DNA from: Streptococcus shenyangsis
Lineage (GTDB): Bacteria > Bacillota > Bacilli > Lactobacillales > Streptococcaceae
NCBI RefSeq assembly: GCF_006385785.1
Contig: NZ_VFSH01000007.1
Span: 1 to 64,000 of the forward strand
DNA length: 64,000 bases
Direction: 5' to 3'
Program-made: the position numbers and the translations under genes
Notes under the pieces: generated by a model
Seen by the model: only the letters and a program-made list of their open reading frames with translations
Database searches by the model: none
Told to the model about the DNA's origin: nothing
Part shown: one piece after another, positions 46,125-54,640 of the stretch
Numbering within the stretch: position 1 is the stretch's first letter
Layout: each line of letters starts with the position of its first letter

Positions 46125-47921
46125 TTACTCTCCCAACTGGGCACTGTAGGCGATAATCTGGTCAACTGTGTCTGACAAGAATTGGATGGTATCACGGAGT
46201 GGTTTATCTGTTGAAATATCCGCACCGATAATCATAGCTGACTCAAGTGGTGTCTTGCTACCACCTGATTTGAGAAGATTGAGCCAATCTTCAGCTCCAG
46301 TTTCTGAATGTTTCAGATGAAGGTAACCCGCAGTCGAGATGACTAGCCCTGCTGAGTAAGTGTAACTATACAAGCCCATGTAGTAGTGAGCTTGGCGCAT
46401 CCAAGTCAAAGCCGCATCGTCGTCAATCTCAATGGCATCTCCCCAGAAATCCGTCAAGACTTCCTTCATAATACTGTTGAGTTTACTTGCTCCAAAGGTC
46501 TCTCCTTCTTCAATCAATGTATACACCTTACGCTGGAAGGCTGCTTCCAAGAGGTGAGTAATGAAATTATGGAAGTAGGTATCTGTCAAGCGGTGGGCAA
46601 GTGCAAAGCGTTTTTGACGCGGGTCGTCAGACTGGTGTTCCAAGTAATCACTTAGGAGCAATTCATTGAAAGTTGACGGTGCTTCGACATAGTAAGTAGA
46701 CATGTGGGCATTAAAGTAACTCTGATGATTATCAGAAAAGATGAATTGACCAGAATGACCGATTTCATGAATCAAGGTATAGACATCGCTCAAACGACTT
46801 GTCCAGCTCATGAGGACATAAGGATGCACGCGATATGGGTCCGCCGCATAACCACCAGAATCCTTGCCACTATTGGCAGCAAAGTCCACCCAGCGCTCTT
46901 CTTGATAGCGAGCAACTTCCTGACAATATTCTTGCCCCAAAGGTTCTACTGACTTCATGACCAAATCATAGGCGTCGTCAATAGTCACTTCAGGATTGAG
47001 GGCGCTATCCAAGTCCAATTTCCAGTCTGCAAAGGTCATCTTTTCAAGACCATTGACCTTGGCAACATGCTTAAGGTATCTCTGAGCAACTGGCGCAAAG
47101 TCCTTCATGATGAGGTCAATCTGACGATCAAACATGGCACGGTCCACTTCTTGTTCAGCTAGAAGATAATCAAAGACAGAGTCGTAACCCTTCATATCTG
47201 CCAATAGTTTTTCAGACTTGACTTGGGCTAGATAGGAAGCCGCAGCCGTATTTTGGTGCTTACGAAGTCCCTCTGAGAAGGAACGGAAAGATTTCTCACG
47301 AACCTCAGCGTCCTCATGGTTCTGATAGAAGTTCTCATAGGTCACAAAGCTGTTTTTGTAGGTTTTTCCATTGGCTTCAAAGTCAGCCATTTCAAAATCC
47401 CCAGCTCGCATCTTAGTGTAAATATCCTGTGGGCTGTAGAAAACTTCACCTAGATTGGTCAAGACCTTCTCCACATCAGCTCCTAGGTAGTGGGCTTTTT
47501 TGATTTTGGCCTGACGAATAGCTGCTGTCAAGTGAGGCAATTTACCCAAACGGTCCAAGACTTCCTCATCAGCTGCCACCAAGGCATCGTCAAAGAAGGT
47601 CAAGGCTACACTGGCATCTGTTTCAAATTCCATCCCAGCTTGAGCAATATTAGCAAATTCGTCATTGCTATAGTCTGTCGTCTGCGGCATAAAGCCATAG
47701 TTTCCAATATGGCTCATCTGAATGTAGATTTGTTCCAATTCCGCAAAGGCTTTTTCAAAATCCTCAAAAGTATGAAGATTGCCCTTGTAATCACGACTAA
47801 ATTGGTTGATGTCTTCACGAGCCTTCTCGATTGCACGCAAGAAATCCTCACGGTCTTGGTATAGGGCTGTTAAATCCCAAAGTTCCTTCTCTGGAAATTC
47901 TGAACGGTGTTTTTGTTCCAT
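46125..47921 (-). CDS. pepF: Oligoendopeptidase F (M3B)
   Basis: A 598-aa zinc metallopeptidase that cleaves peptides of about 7-17 residues in the cytoplasm. The zinc motif is TLIHEIGHSGQF (HEIGH near residue 388) with the downstream Glu in YYVEAPSTFNELLLSDYL (about 412-429). The N-terminal domain (ELWDLTALYQDREDFLRAIE) and C-terminal YSYTYSAGLV region are typical. It ends an operon with rsmE and prmA upstream. Confidence 0.96.
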   Translation of the reverse strand: MEQKHRSEFPEKELWDLTALYQDREDFLRAIEKAREDINQFSRDYKGNLHTFEDFEKAFAELEQIYIQMSHIGNYGFMPQTTDYSNDEFANIAQAGMEFETDASVALTFFDDALVAADEEVLDRLGKLPHLTAAIRQAKIKKAHYLGADVEKVLTNLGEVFYSPQDIYTKMRAGDFEMADFEANGKTYKNSFVTYENFYQNHEDAEVREKSFRSFSEGLRKHQNTAAASYLAQVKSEKLLADMKGYDSVFDYLLAEQEVDRAMFDRQIDLIMKDFAPVAQRYLKHVAKVNGLEKMTFADWKLDLDSALNPEVTIDDAYDLVMKSVEPLGQEYCQEVARYQEERWVDFAANSGKDSGGYAADPYRVHPYVLMSWTSRLSDVYTLIHEIGHSGQFIFSDNHQSYFNAHMSTYYVEAPSTFNELLLSDYLEHQSDDPRQKRFALAHRLTDTYFHNFITHLLEAAFQRKVYTLIEEGETFGASKLNSIMKEVLTDFWGDAIEIDDDAALTWMRQAHYYMGLYSYTYSAGLVISTAGYLHLKHSETGAEDWLNLLKSGGSKTPLESAMIIGADISTDKPLRDTIQFLSDTVDQIIAYSAQLGE

Positions 47922-47931
47922 TTTCTTCCTC

Positions 47932-48675
47932 TTATTTCTCTAATTCTAATAAAACACTAAGGGCTGATAAAGCATAAAGCGGCGCTGTTTCTGCTCGCAA
48001 GATACGAGGACCAAGTCCTGCCAAGACGGCTCCCTTAGCTTCAAAACTCTCAATTTCTGCAGGTGAGAGCCCGCCTTCTGGTCCAAAGATAAAGAGCAGT
48101 TTTGCTCCTTTTTCAAGACCAGAGACCGCTTGTAAGAGCGCAGCGGCTTCACCTTCTTTGGCCGACTCTTCATAAGCCACTACGATAGAGTCAAACTGGT
48201 CCAGCTGAGCTAGAAAGTCTGATTTTTTCTCGAAAAGCTGAATAGTTGGGACCAGATTACGCTTGCTTTGCTCGGCCGCTCCAAGGGCAATTTTTTCTAG
48301 TTTTTCAACCTTTTTACCCAATTTCTTGCCGTCCCACTTGGCGACCGACCAATCAGCAGGGAAGGCCCAGATTTGGCTGGCACCTAGTTCCGTCACTTTT
48401 TGAGTGATAAACTCCAGCTTATCCCCCTTGGGAAAGCCAGATGCAATGGTCACTTGGACTGGCAGTTCTACATTGTCATCTAGTTCTTCTACCAATTCCA
48501 ACTGACGAGCTTCCACATCCAGCACACGCGCCAAGCGCTTAATGCCATCATCAAAGACCAAAGTCACCTCATCATCTTCTTTCAAGCGCATAACCTGAAA
48601 CATATGCTTGCTGGTTTCCTTGTCCTCGATGGTGACAGGAGAGATAGCGCTGCCTTTGACAAAATACTGTTGCAT
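47932..48675 (-). CDS. rsmE: 16S rRNA (uracil-1498-N3)-methyltransferase
   Basis: A 247-aa SPOUT methyltransferase methylating U1498 of 16S rRNA with SAM. It shows the PUA-like N terminus and the knotted C-terminal domain: FIFGPEGGLSPAEIESFEAKG (about 195-215) and LGPRILRAETAPLYALSALS (about 222-241). The start MQQYFVKG at 48675 sits one base after the prmA stop; 4 upstream codons are open. Confidence 0.95.
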   Translation of the reverse strand: MQQYFVKGSAISPVTIEDKETSKHMFQVMRLKEDDEVTLVFDDGIKRLARVLDVEARQLELVEELDDNVELPVQVTIASGFPKGDKLEFITQKVTELGASQIWAFPADWSVAKWDGKKLGKKVEKLEKIALGAAEQSKRNLVPTIQLFEKKSDFLAQLDQFDSIVVAYEESAKEGEAAALLQAVSGLEKGAKLLFIFGPEGGLSPAEIESFEAKGAVLAGLGPRILRAETAPLYALSALSVLLELEK

Positions 48676-48676
48676 G

Positions 48677-49627
48677 CTAGCCTCCAATCACACCGGAAAT
48701 ATCCTTGGTTTTCTTAAAGACACAGGCATTCCATCCCCCTTGGATCATGTGGGTTTCAAGGAAAAATCCAGCTGACTCAGCTGATTGGCGCACCATATCC
48801 CACTTGTCCTTAATAATTCCACTCATGATGAGGTAGCCTTCATCCTTGACCAAGCAGTAAGCATCATCCGTCAGATGAACGAGGATATCCGCCAAGATAT
48901 TAGCTACAATCACATCTGCCTCGATCTCAACTCCCTTAAGCAAGTCTCCTGCTGCTACATGGATGTTTTCCATACCAGGGTTTAGCTCAATATTTTCCTG
49001 AGCCACACGAACCGCCACATCATCTAGGTCATAGGCGAAAATTTCCTTAGCACCAAGTAGCGAGCTAGCAATGGAGAGGACACCAGATCCAGTCCCCACA
49101 TCTAGCACCGTTTCGCCACCACGAAGAACCTGTTCCAAGGCAAAAAGGCTCATCTTAGTGGTTGGATGTGTTCCAGTCCCAAAAGCCATGCCTGGATCTA
49201 GCTTGATAATCTTTTCTCCCGCAGTCGCCTCATAGTCTGTCCACGACGGCACGATGGTCAAATCATGAGTGATGCGAGCGGGTTCATAGTATTTCTTCCA
49301 GTTGTCTGCCCAGTCTTCCTCAGCTAAGGCAGTCGTCCCCATCTTGACCTCACCCAAATCCATAAAATCTGTTAATTCTGCTAGGCGAGCCTGTAAGTCC
49401 GCCTCAACTACAGCCACATCAACTGTATCAGGGTAGTAGGCTGTCACTACGATTTCTTCTTGCTGCTCGACCTCTGGGAAAATTTCACCAAAACGATCCA
49501 CATTCCCCACATAGTCCATGCTATCTTCAATCGCAACGCCTTGCGCTCCCAGCTCAATCAAGAGATTAGAGACCATCTCCTCTCCCTCACGCTTCACTGT
49601 AACTTTTAACTCTTGCCATGTTTCCAT
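48677..49627 (-). CDS. prmA: Ribosomal protein L11 methyltransferase
   Basis: A 316-aa SAM enzyme that trimethylates L11. The N-terminal L11-binding region ([20 protein letters not shown]) precedes the Rossmann domain with [14 protein letters not shown] (about 154-167), [20 protein letters not shown] (about 179-198) and [10 protein letters not shown] (about 245-254). The ATG at 49625-49627 gives the normal family start; no strong ribosome site is seen. It leads prmA-rsmE-pepF. Confidence 0.94.
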   Translation of the reverse strand: METWQELKVTVKREGEEMVSNLLIELGAQGVAIEDSMDYVGNVDRFGEIFPEVEQQEEIVVTAYYPDTVDVAVVEADLQARLAELTDFMDLGEVKMGTTALAEEDWADNWKKYYEPARITHDLTIVPSWTDYEATAGEKIIKLDPGMAFGTGTHPTTKMSLFALEQVLRGGETVLDVGTGSGVLSIASSLLGAKEIFAYDLDDVAVRVAQENIELNPGMENIHVAAGDLLKGVEIEADVIVANILADILVHLTDDAYCLVKDEGYLIMSGIIKDKWDMVRQSAESAGFFLETHMIQGGWNACVFKKTKDISGVIGG

Positions 49628-49764
49628 ATTTAAGATACCAAGCCCGTAAAACACAAAACCAAAATAGGAAATTCTCTGAAGACGCTTGTGTCTAAGAGAA
49701 GTTTATCTTTTTGGCACAGTGTTTAGGGCGAGTTCAGTTTAGAAATTTAACCGAACCATCCTTT

Positions 49765-50193
49765 CTAATCACTTACTTTTAAATAATCTTTTAATCTCTC
49801 TTGCAACTGAGGTACAACTTGACTGGAACTAAGAAATTCCTCAACATTCATCAACTGATAGTCCTGACCTTCATCTCCAAATACGATAATGTCAAACTGA
49901 GCCTGTGTCAACTGACCGACTAGAAATACAGATTGTTTATCCGCAAAAAGCATACTTGGATAAACCTTACTCCAAAGCAGACAATCCTCAGTCAGATGAA
50001 TTCCCAGTTCTTCATAAACTTCACGCGCCACGCACTCAAAAGGACTTTCATCACCTTCACGTCCACCGCCTGGAAGTTCCCACATATTGGGCCAGGGAAT
50101 GCTTGCCTTATCATCGCGTAAGATAGTCAAAAGCTTATCCCCACAAAACAAAGCAATCTTACAGCCTGTGAAATCAGAAACCTCTATTTCCAT
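49765..50193 (-). CDS. NUDIX hydrolase (MutT-like)
   Basis: A 142-aa protein with a full NUDIX box: GGGREGDESPFECVAREVYE followed by ELG (about 42-65), matching G-x5-E-x7-RE-x2-EE-x-G. It probably hydrolyses an oxidised or non-canonical nucleoside triphosphate; the substrate is not determined. It starts 9 bp after the DUF3013 gene, forming a two-gene operon. The box is intact here, unlike the truncated family member at 105-623. Confidence 0.88.
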   Translation of the reverse strand: MEIEVSDFTGCKIALFCGDKLLTILRDDKASIPWPNMWELPGGGREGDESPFECVAREVYEELGIHLTEDCLLWSKVYPSMLFADKQSVFLVGQLTQAQFDIIVFGDEGQDYQLMNVEEFLSSSQVVPQLQERLKDYLKVSD

Positions 50194-50202
50194 GTCAAAC
50201 TC

Positions 50203-50673
50203 CTAGTATCTCGGATAAGGGTAAAATTCTCCCTCTTCCAAGCCAACCTTTCCTTCTTCAAAGACTTCTTGGTTCCATTCCATGACAAATTCTTCTGCTT
50301 CTGGGTCTTCCAAAAAGTCCATAAGGGCATCTAGTCCAACCTCAGCAGTATCTTTAAGGAATAGCGCAAAATAAGCTAAAAATTCGCGAGAAAATCCCTT
50401 TTTAGGCAGGTAAGGAATGACAGTCAAATAGTCTTCTGCATTGACGGTTGACTTAGCAGGATTGTAAAAAAGCACTGCTTCTTCAAAGAGAATGTCATCT
50501 GACGAAACCTCTCCGTCCTCATCTACCATCTCCACACCTGCAGCGTTTTGCGCTTCCAATAGAAAACTCACTTCAACCGCGTGGTTGCGCTTGTCCCAAC
50601 TAATCTCAAAGTCAAAGGGAAAATTCTTCTCCAACTCTTCCTCTAAAACATCTAAAAATCCATATGTTGCCAT
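50203..50673 (-). CDS. DUF3013 family protein
   Basis: A 156-aa highly acidic soluble protein (about 40 Asp/Glu). DUF3013 is a streptococcal/lactococcal family of unknown function. The start MATYGFLDVLEEELEKNFPF follows AAGAGGA. It ends with a PYPRY tail. It leads a two-gene operon with the NUDIX hydrolase and is divergent from rarA; no mechanistic motif is visible. Confidence 0.72.
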   Translation of the reverse strand: MATYGFLDVLEEELEKNFPFDFEISWDKRNHAVEVSFLLEAQNAAGVEMVDEDGEVSSDDILFEEAVLFYNPAKSTVNAEDYLTVIPYLPKKGFSREFLAYFALFLKDTAEVGLDALMDFLEDPEAEEFVMEWNQEVFEEGKVGLEEGEFYPYPRY

Positions 50674-50788
50674 TTTGTCCTCTTTCTATGCGACTCTTTA
50701 ATCGCCCCGAATACTCGGAAATATGCTAAAATAGATACTACCATCTTACCACATATACATCAGAAAATCCACGTTAGAAAGGACTGCT

Positions 50789-52060
50789 ATGCCAGACAAT
50801 CTCGCGCTTCGCATGCGCCCTAAAACCATCGACCAAGTCATCGGTCAGGAACATCTGGTCGGACAAGGAAAAATCATCCGCCGCATGGTGGAAGCCAACC
50901 GCCTGTCCTCCATGATTCTCTATGGCCCTCCGGGAATCGGCAAAACCAGTATTGCCTCTGCCATCGCAGGGACGACCAAGTATGCCTTTCGAACTTTCAA
51001 TGCGACGGTTGATAGTAAAAAACGACTGCAAGAAATTGCGGAAGAGGCTAAATTCTCTGGTGGTCTCGTCCTATTACTAGACGAGATTCACAGACTAGAT
51101 AAAACCAAGCAAGACTTCCTCTTGCCTCTCTTGGAAAGTGGTCTGGTCATCATGATTGGGGCTACGACTGAAAATCCTTTCTTTTCTGTCACTCCTGCCA
51201 TTCGTAGCCGTGTTCAAATTTTTGAGTTGGAACCTCTGTCTAACCAAGACGTCAAAGAGGCTCTTCAGATAGCTCTAAGTAACCCTGAACGTGGTTTTGA
51301 TTTTCCAGTAGAACTAGATGAGGATGCGCTGGATTTCATCGCAACCTCTACAAACGGAGACCTTCGCTCTGCCTTCAACTCACTGGATTTGGCTGTTCTC
51401 TCTACCCCTGAGAATGACGAGGGCATCCGCCATATCACTCTCGACATTATGGAAAATAGCCTGCAGCGGAGCTACATTACCATGGATAAGGATGGAGACG
51501 GTCACTATGATGTTCTATCTGCCCTGCAAAAGTCTATCCGTGGCTCAGATGTTGATGCCAGTCTTCACTATGCTGCCCGCTTGATTGAGGCTGGGGATCT
51601 GCCAAGTCTCGCTCGTCGCTTGACCGTTATCGCCTATGAAGATATCGGTTTGGCCAATCCTGAAGCCCAGATTCACACTGTGACTGCTCTGGATGCTGCC
51701 CAGAAGATTGGGTTCCCAGAAGCCCGCATTCTCATTGCCAATGTCGTGATTGATTTGGCCCTTTCTCCAAAATCCAACTCAGCCTATGTAGCTATGGATA
51801 AGGCACTTGCTGACCTCAAAACATCAGGGCACTTGCCTATTCCGCGACACCTGCGTGATGGACACTACAGCGGAAGCAAGGAACTAGGGAATGCCCAAGA
51901 CTATCTCTATCCACACAGCTATCCTGGAAATTGGGTCAAGCAAGACTATCTGCCAGAAAAAATCCGCAATCATCACTATTTCCAAGCAGAAGATACTGGT
52001 AAATATGAACGGGCTTTGGCTCAAAGAAAGGAAGCTATCGACCGTTTGCGAAAAATCTGA
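50789..52060 (+). CDS. rarA: Replication-associated recombination protein A
   Basis: A 423-aa AAA+ clamp-loader-like ATPase (MgsA/RarA) acting at stalled forks. Walker A is YGPPGIGKTSIASAIA (about 46-61), Walker B is LVLLLDEIHRLDKTKQD (about 94-110), and sensor 1 is GATTEN. The C-terminal tetramerisation region (SDVDASLHYAARLIEAGD, YPHSYPGNWVKQDYLP) is complete. In related genomes 6S RNA and tRNA-Lys follow it, as here. Confidence 0.96.
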   Translation: MPDNLALRMRPKTIDQVIGQEHLVGQGKIIRRMVEANRLSSMILYGPPGIGKTSIASAIAGTTKYAFRTFNATVDSKKRLQEIAEEAKFSGGLVLLLDEIHRLDKTKQDFLLPLLESGLVIMIGATTENPFFSVTPAIRSRVQIFELEPLSNQDVKEALQIALSNPERGFDFPVELDEDALDFIATSTNGDLRSAFNSLDLAVLSTPENDEGIRHITLDIMENSLQRSYITMDKDGDGHYDVLSALQKSIRGSDVDASLHYAARLIEAGDLPSLARRLTVIAYEDIGLANPEAQIHTVTALDAAQKIGFPEARILIANVVIDLALSPKSNSAYVAMDKALADLKTSGHLPIPRHLRDGHYSGSKELGNAQDYLYPHSYPGNWVKQDYLPEKIRNHHYFQAEDTGKYERALAQRKEAIDRLRKI

Positions 52061-52089
52061 AATCCTTTTCAAAAAATTGCACTTTCCTC

Positions 52090-52117
52090 TTGATTTTTTT
52101 TGAAAAAGTGGTATCAT
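52090..52117 (+). promoter_or_regulatory. Probable 6S RNA promoter
   Basis: TTGATT (52090-52095), 16 bases, TATCAT (52112-52117), 8 bases before the start of the 6S terminal helix. Confidence 0.5.
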
Positions 52118-52124
52118 ATAAACA

Positions 52125-52320
52125 TAGAAACGCTGTGGTGTACGACTTCACACTTAAGTGTTGACCGACTATTTTTTGTATTATTAGGGAAACAAAAGTC
52201 TTCTAACAGCATGTAGGCCGTCTCACACGGAAACAGCTTCAGTTAGAGCGAGTTGCCCACCTGCTTAATTGCGCGGGTTCAATACAAACCGTGAAGTTTC
52301 GGCACCAATACAGCTTTTTT
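52125..52320 (+). ncRNA. ssrS: 6S RNA
   Basis: About 195 nt between rarA and tRNA-Lys. The two ends form a long interrupted terminal helix: AAACGCTGT-GGTG...GACTTCAC on the left with GTGAAGTTTC-GGCACC...ACAGCTTTT on the right, leaving a large open middle, the promoter-mimic shape that binds RNA polymerase. A T run at the end serves as terminator. The synteny (rarA, 6S, tRNA-Lys) is known from streptococci. The bounds are accurate to a few bases. Confidence 0.85.
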
Positions 52321-52324
52321 CTTT

Positions 52325-52397
52325 GCCTCCTTAGCTCAGCTGGCAGAGCAGCGGACTCTTAATCCGTGGGTCACAGGTTCGATCCCTGTAGGGGGCA
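52325..52397 (+). tRNA. tRNA-Lys (anticodon CTT), intact copy
   Basis: A complete cloverleaf: acceptor GCCTCCT/AGGGGGC, D arm GCTCAGCTGGCAGAGC, anticodon stem GCGGA/TCCGT with loop CTCTTAA (anticodon CTT), T arm ACAGGTTCGATCCCTGT, discriminator A. CCA is not encoded. A terminator (AAAAAGCCTTG / CAAGGCTTTTTTT, 52413-52441) follows. This gene's 3' end recurs three times downstream. Confidence 0.97.
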
Positions 52398-52750
52398 TCT
52401 AAATACAACAGGAAAAAGCCTTGTAAATCAAGGCTTTTTTTGCTTGTCTATAACTGATTTACCCCATCATTTGTCCCACATTTTAAATCTATCTTTTCTT
52501 TTTGAATCAAATTACATCTTTACAAATAGTGTAAAGCCAGTTACTTTTGCTTTGATTCCATACAATATTTTCATGTAGAGAAGACAAATTTTATCTTCTC
52601 TTTTTATTTTCAAAATAATAAAAACTGATTTTCTTTTCATAAATCAGACTGAAACTTCCAAATTTTCCATTTTGTTTATTGATATTTCCTCTAAAAAGGT
52701 GTATAATATTTTTATTATCAAACTATACTATACTATATAGGGGGTATTGA
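52398..52750. other. Region after tRNA-Lys: terminator, possible integrase 3' relic and DUF308 promoter
   Basis: No complete gene is present. After the tRNA terminator comes a stretch (52461-52489) resembling the repeated motif at 56383 and 58061. A good promoter, TTGATA-N17-TATAAT (52679-52707), serves the DUF308 gene. Confidence 0.5.
52679..52707 (+). promoter_or_regulatory. Promoter of the DUF308 gene
   Basis: TTGATA (52679-52684), 17 bases, TATAAT (52702-52707), 45 bases before the ATG. TATACTATACTATATAG follows in the leader. Confidence 0.8.
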
Positions 52751-52751
52751 A

Positions 52752-53267
52752 ATGAAATTTTCTAATCGTTTATCGCTATTCCTTGCAGGAGTTGTTTTTG
52801 TCCTTTTAGGACTTTTCCTATTTACAAACCCAGTAGCTAATCTTGTTGCTTACAGCTGGTGGATTGCATTTGGTTTACTGGTTTCTTCTATAGCAGCTAT
52901 TTTAGGCTATTTCTCTGTACCAAAAGAGCTTCGCTCACCAGCTCATCTTTTCCAAGGGATTGTTAATCTTCTCTTAGCTCTTTACCTCGTTGCCTATGGC
53001 TTTGTGACGCTGCCAGTTGTCATTCCAACTATTTTAGGAATTTGGTTAATTGTAGAAGCCATTATAGCTTTCTTTAAAGGCAATCGTCTGGGATTGATTT
53101 TCCCTATTATTGGCAACCATATCATGTGGATAGCGTTGCTTGCATTTTTACTAGGTCTAGTGATTTTGTTCAATCCAGTAGCTACAAGTGTCTTTGTCGT
53201 TTATGTCGTTGCCTTTGCATTTTTAATTGTTGGTTTCACCTATATCCTTGATGCCTTTCGTAAATAA
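52752..53267 (+). CDS. DUF308 (HdeD-like) membrane protein
   Basis: A 171-aa protein with six hydrophobic segments arranged in three pairs (SLFLAGVVFVLLGLFLFTNP, YSWWIAFGLLVSSIAAILGY, IPTILGIWLIVEAIIAFFKG), the HdeD/DUF308 architecture; each pair ends in a VANLVAY/VATSVFVVY-like block. Related proteins are linked to acid or envelope stress. It lies between the two tRNA-Lys genes, on a small accessory segment. The related N-terminal part of the gene at 54641-55930 is nearby. Confidence 0.8.
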   Translation: MKFSNRLSLFLAGVVFVLLGLFLFTNPVANLVAYSWWIAFGLLVSSIAAILGYFSVPKELRSPAHLFQGIVNLLLALYLVAYGFVTLPVVIPTILGIWLIVEAIIAFFKGNRLGLIFPIIGNHIMWIALLAFLLGLVILFNPVATSVFVVYVVAFAFLIVGFTYILDAFRK

Positions 53268-53329
53268 TCTAGCTGCCATTTTGGGCATATTAAAATAGCT
53301 GGGAAGTTACATTCTCAGCTTTTTCTGTT

Positions 53330-53402
53330 GCCTCCTTAGCTCAGTTGGTAGAGCAGTAGACTCTTAAGCTATGGGGCGCAGGTTCGAGCCCTGCAGGGGG
53401 CA
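53330..53402 (+). tRNA. tRNA-Lys (CTT), second copy with a weakened anticodon stem
   Basis: A full-length cloverleaf with the same acceptor and anticodon CTT. The anticodon stem is GTAGA/GCTAT: the closing pair 31-39 is A-G rather than A-T, next to the anticodon loop. The T arm GCAGGTTCGAGCCCTGC is intact. The copy may be less functional. A terminator (AAGCCTTG...CAAGGCTTTTTTT) follows. Confidence 0.8.
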
Positions 53403-53542
53403 CATCTAAATCAACAGAAATAAGCCTTGAAACCAAGGCTTTTTTTAACGTCTAATAGCTTTTTGTAGAAAAGTATTTAAAAATAAAAGAGAAGAGAATC
53501 TCTCACTCTCTTCTCAGTATATCTTATTAAATTTAGTTTTTC

Positions 53543-54631
53543 TTAATCTACCTGATTTTCCTTTGCAACGACAAATTCTTTAACCAATCGATAGATAACA
53601 GCAAATATCGGTGTAAAGAATATCATCCCAAGTAAGCCAAAGAGATTGCCTCCAATACTAGCAGCCGCAAGCGTGAAAATAGCTGGCAAACCAATAGACT
53701 GACCTACAACTCTAGGATAAATAAGGTTTCCTTCAATCAGCTGTATAACTTGATATAGAAGAAGAGAAAGTAAGGCTTGAGTAGGACTCACTGTGAAGAT
53801 AAAAATCGCTCCCACAACACAAGCAATCATAGGCCCTACATAAGGAATGAACGATAGCACTCCTGCAAAGATACCTGTCATTACTCCATAGGGTATCCCA
53901 AACACGCTGTAACCAACCGCTATCATAACTCCTATGATAACTGCTTCAATCAGCTGACTCATCAAAAATTGGTCATAAGTCTCTAGTGCTACTTGTCCAA
54001 TGTAAGTCAACTTTATCACCACCTTCTCTGGAAGAAAAACTTTTAGAAGTCGACTCGTCATCGCTGCCAAATGTTCCTTACTGGATAAAAATGAAAAGGT
54101 GAAGACTATAATCAAAAAGGCATTCATCAAACTTGAAAAAATATTGCCGATATTACTAGTCAGACCTGATAAAAAACCTATCAAAGCTTGGCTAATAGAA
54201 CTAGATTGTCCCTGTATGCCTGATACGATAGTTGACAACATGTCTTTGGTTACAAATTCCGAGCTGCCTAGCAATTTCCCAAGTTGAGTAAGGACTGTTG
54301 AAAGGACTGTTCCCAGCTGACTAATAGTCTGAGCTAGGGTTGGCAGCACCAAAACCAAAAGAGCAATCACGATTAAGATAAGAGCTAGGAAAACAAGTAC
54401 CATGGCAATCGGACGACGCAACTCTGCCTTTACCTTCAATTTAACTAAGTACTGTTCAATTTTTTTCATAGGAACATTAAGCACAAAAGCAATAACAGCA
54501 CCATAAATCAAGGTTGATATTACATCAAAGAGAGAGATTGCTCCTGATATAAAGCTCGATGCATTCAGAATTACAAGAGCAACCAGCCCTATAAAAAGTA
54601 TTAACGGGGTGTATTTTTTTACTAAGTTCAT
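53543..54631 (-). CDS. AI-2E family transporter (PerM/TqsA family)
   Basis: A 362-aa protein with about eight TM segments. The family signature lies in the C-terminal half: FIPYVGPMIACVVGAIFIFT (about 257-276), QVIQLIEGNLIYPRVVGQSI (about 297-316) and GLPAIFTLAAASIGGNLFGLLG. The family exports small molecules, with cargo varying from autoinducer-2 to Na+/H+; the cargo here is unknown. GGAG precedes the ATG. It lies 9 bp after the permuted-papain membrane protein gene, so the two form an operon. Confidence 0.85.
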   Translation of the reverse strand: MNLVKKYTPLILFIGLVALVILNASSFISGAISLFDVISTLIYGAVIAFVLNVPMKKIEQYLVKLKVKAELRRPIAMVLVFLALILIVIALLVLVLPTLAQTISQLGTVLSTVLTQLGKLLGSSEFVTKDMLSTIVSGIQGQSSSISQALIGFLSGLTSNIGNIFSSLMNAFLIIVFTFSFLSSKEHLAAMTSRLLKVFLPEKVVIKLTYIGQVALETYDQFLMSQLIEAVIIGVMIAVGYSVFGIPYGVMTGIFAGVLSFIPYVGPMIACVVGAIFIFTVSPTQALLSLLLYQVIQLIEGNLIYPRVVGQSIGLPAIFTLAAASIGGNLFGLLGMIFFTPIFAVIYRLVKEFVVAKENQVD

Positions 54632-54640
54632 AAATTCTCC

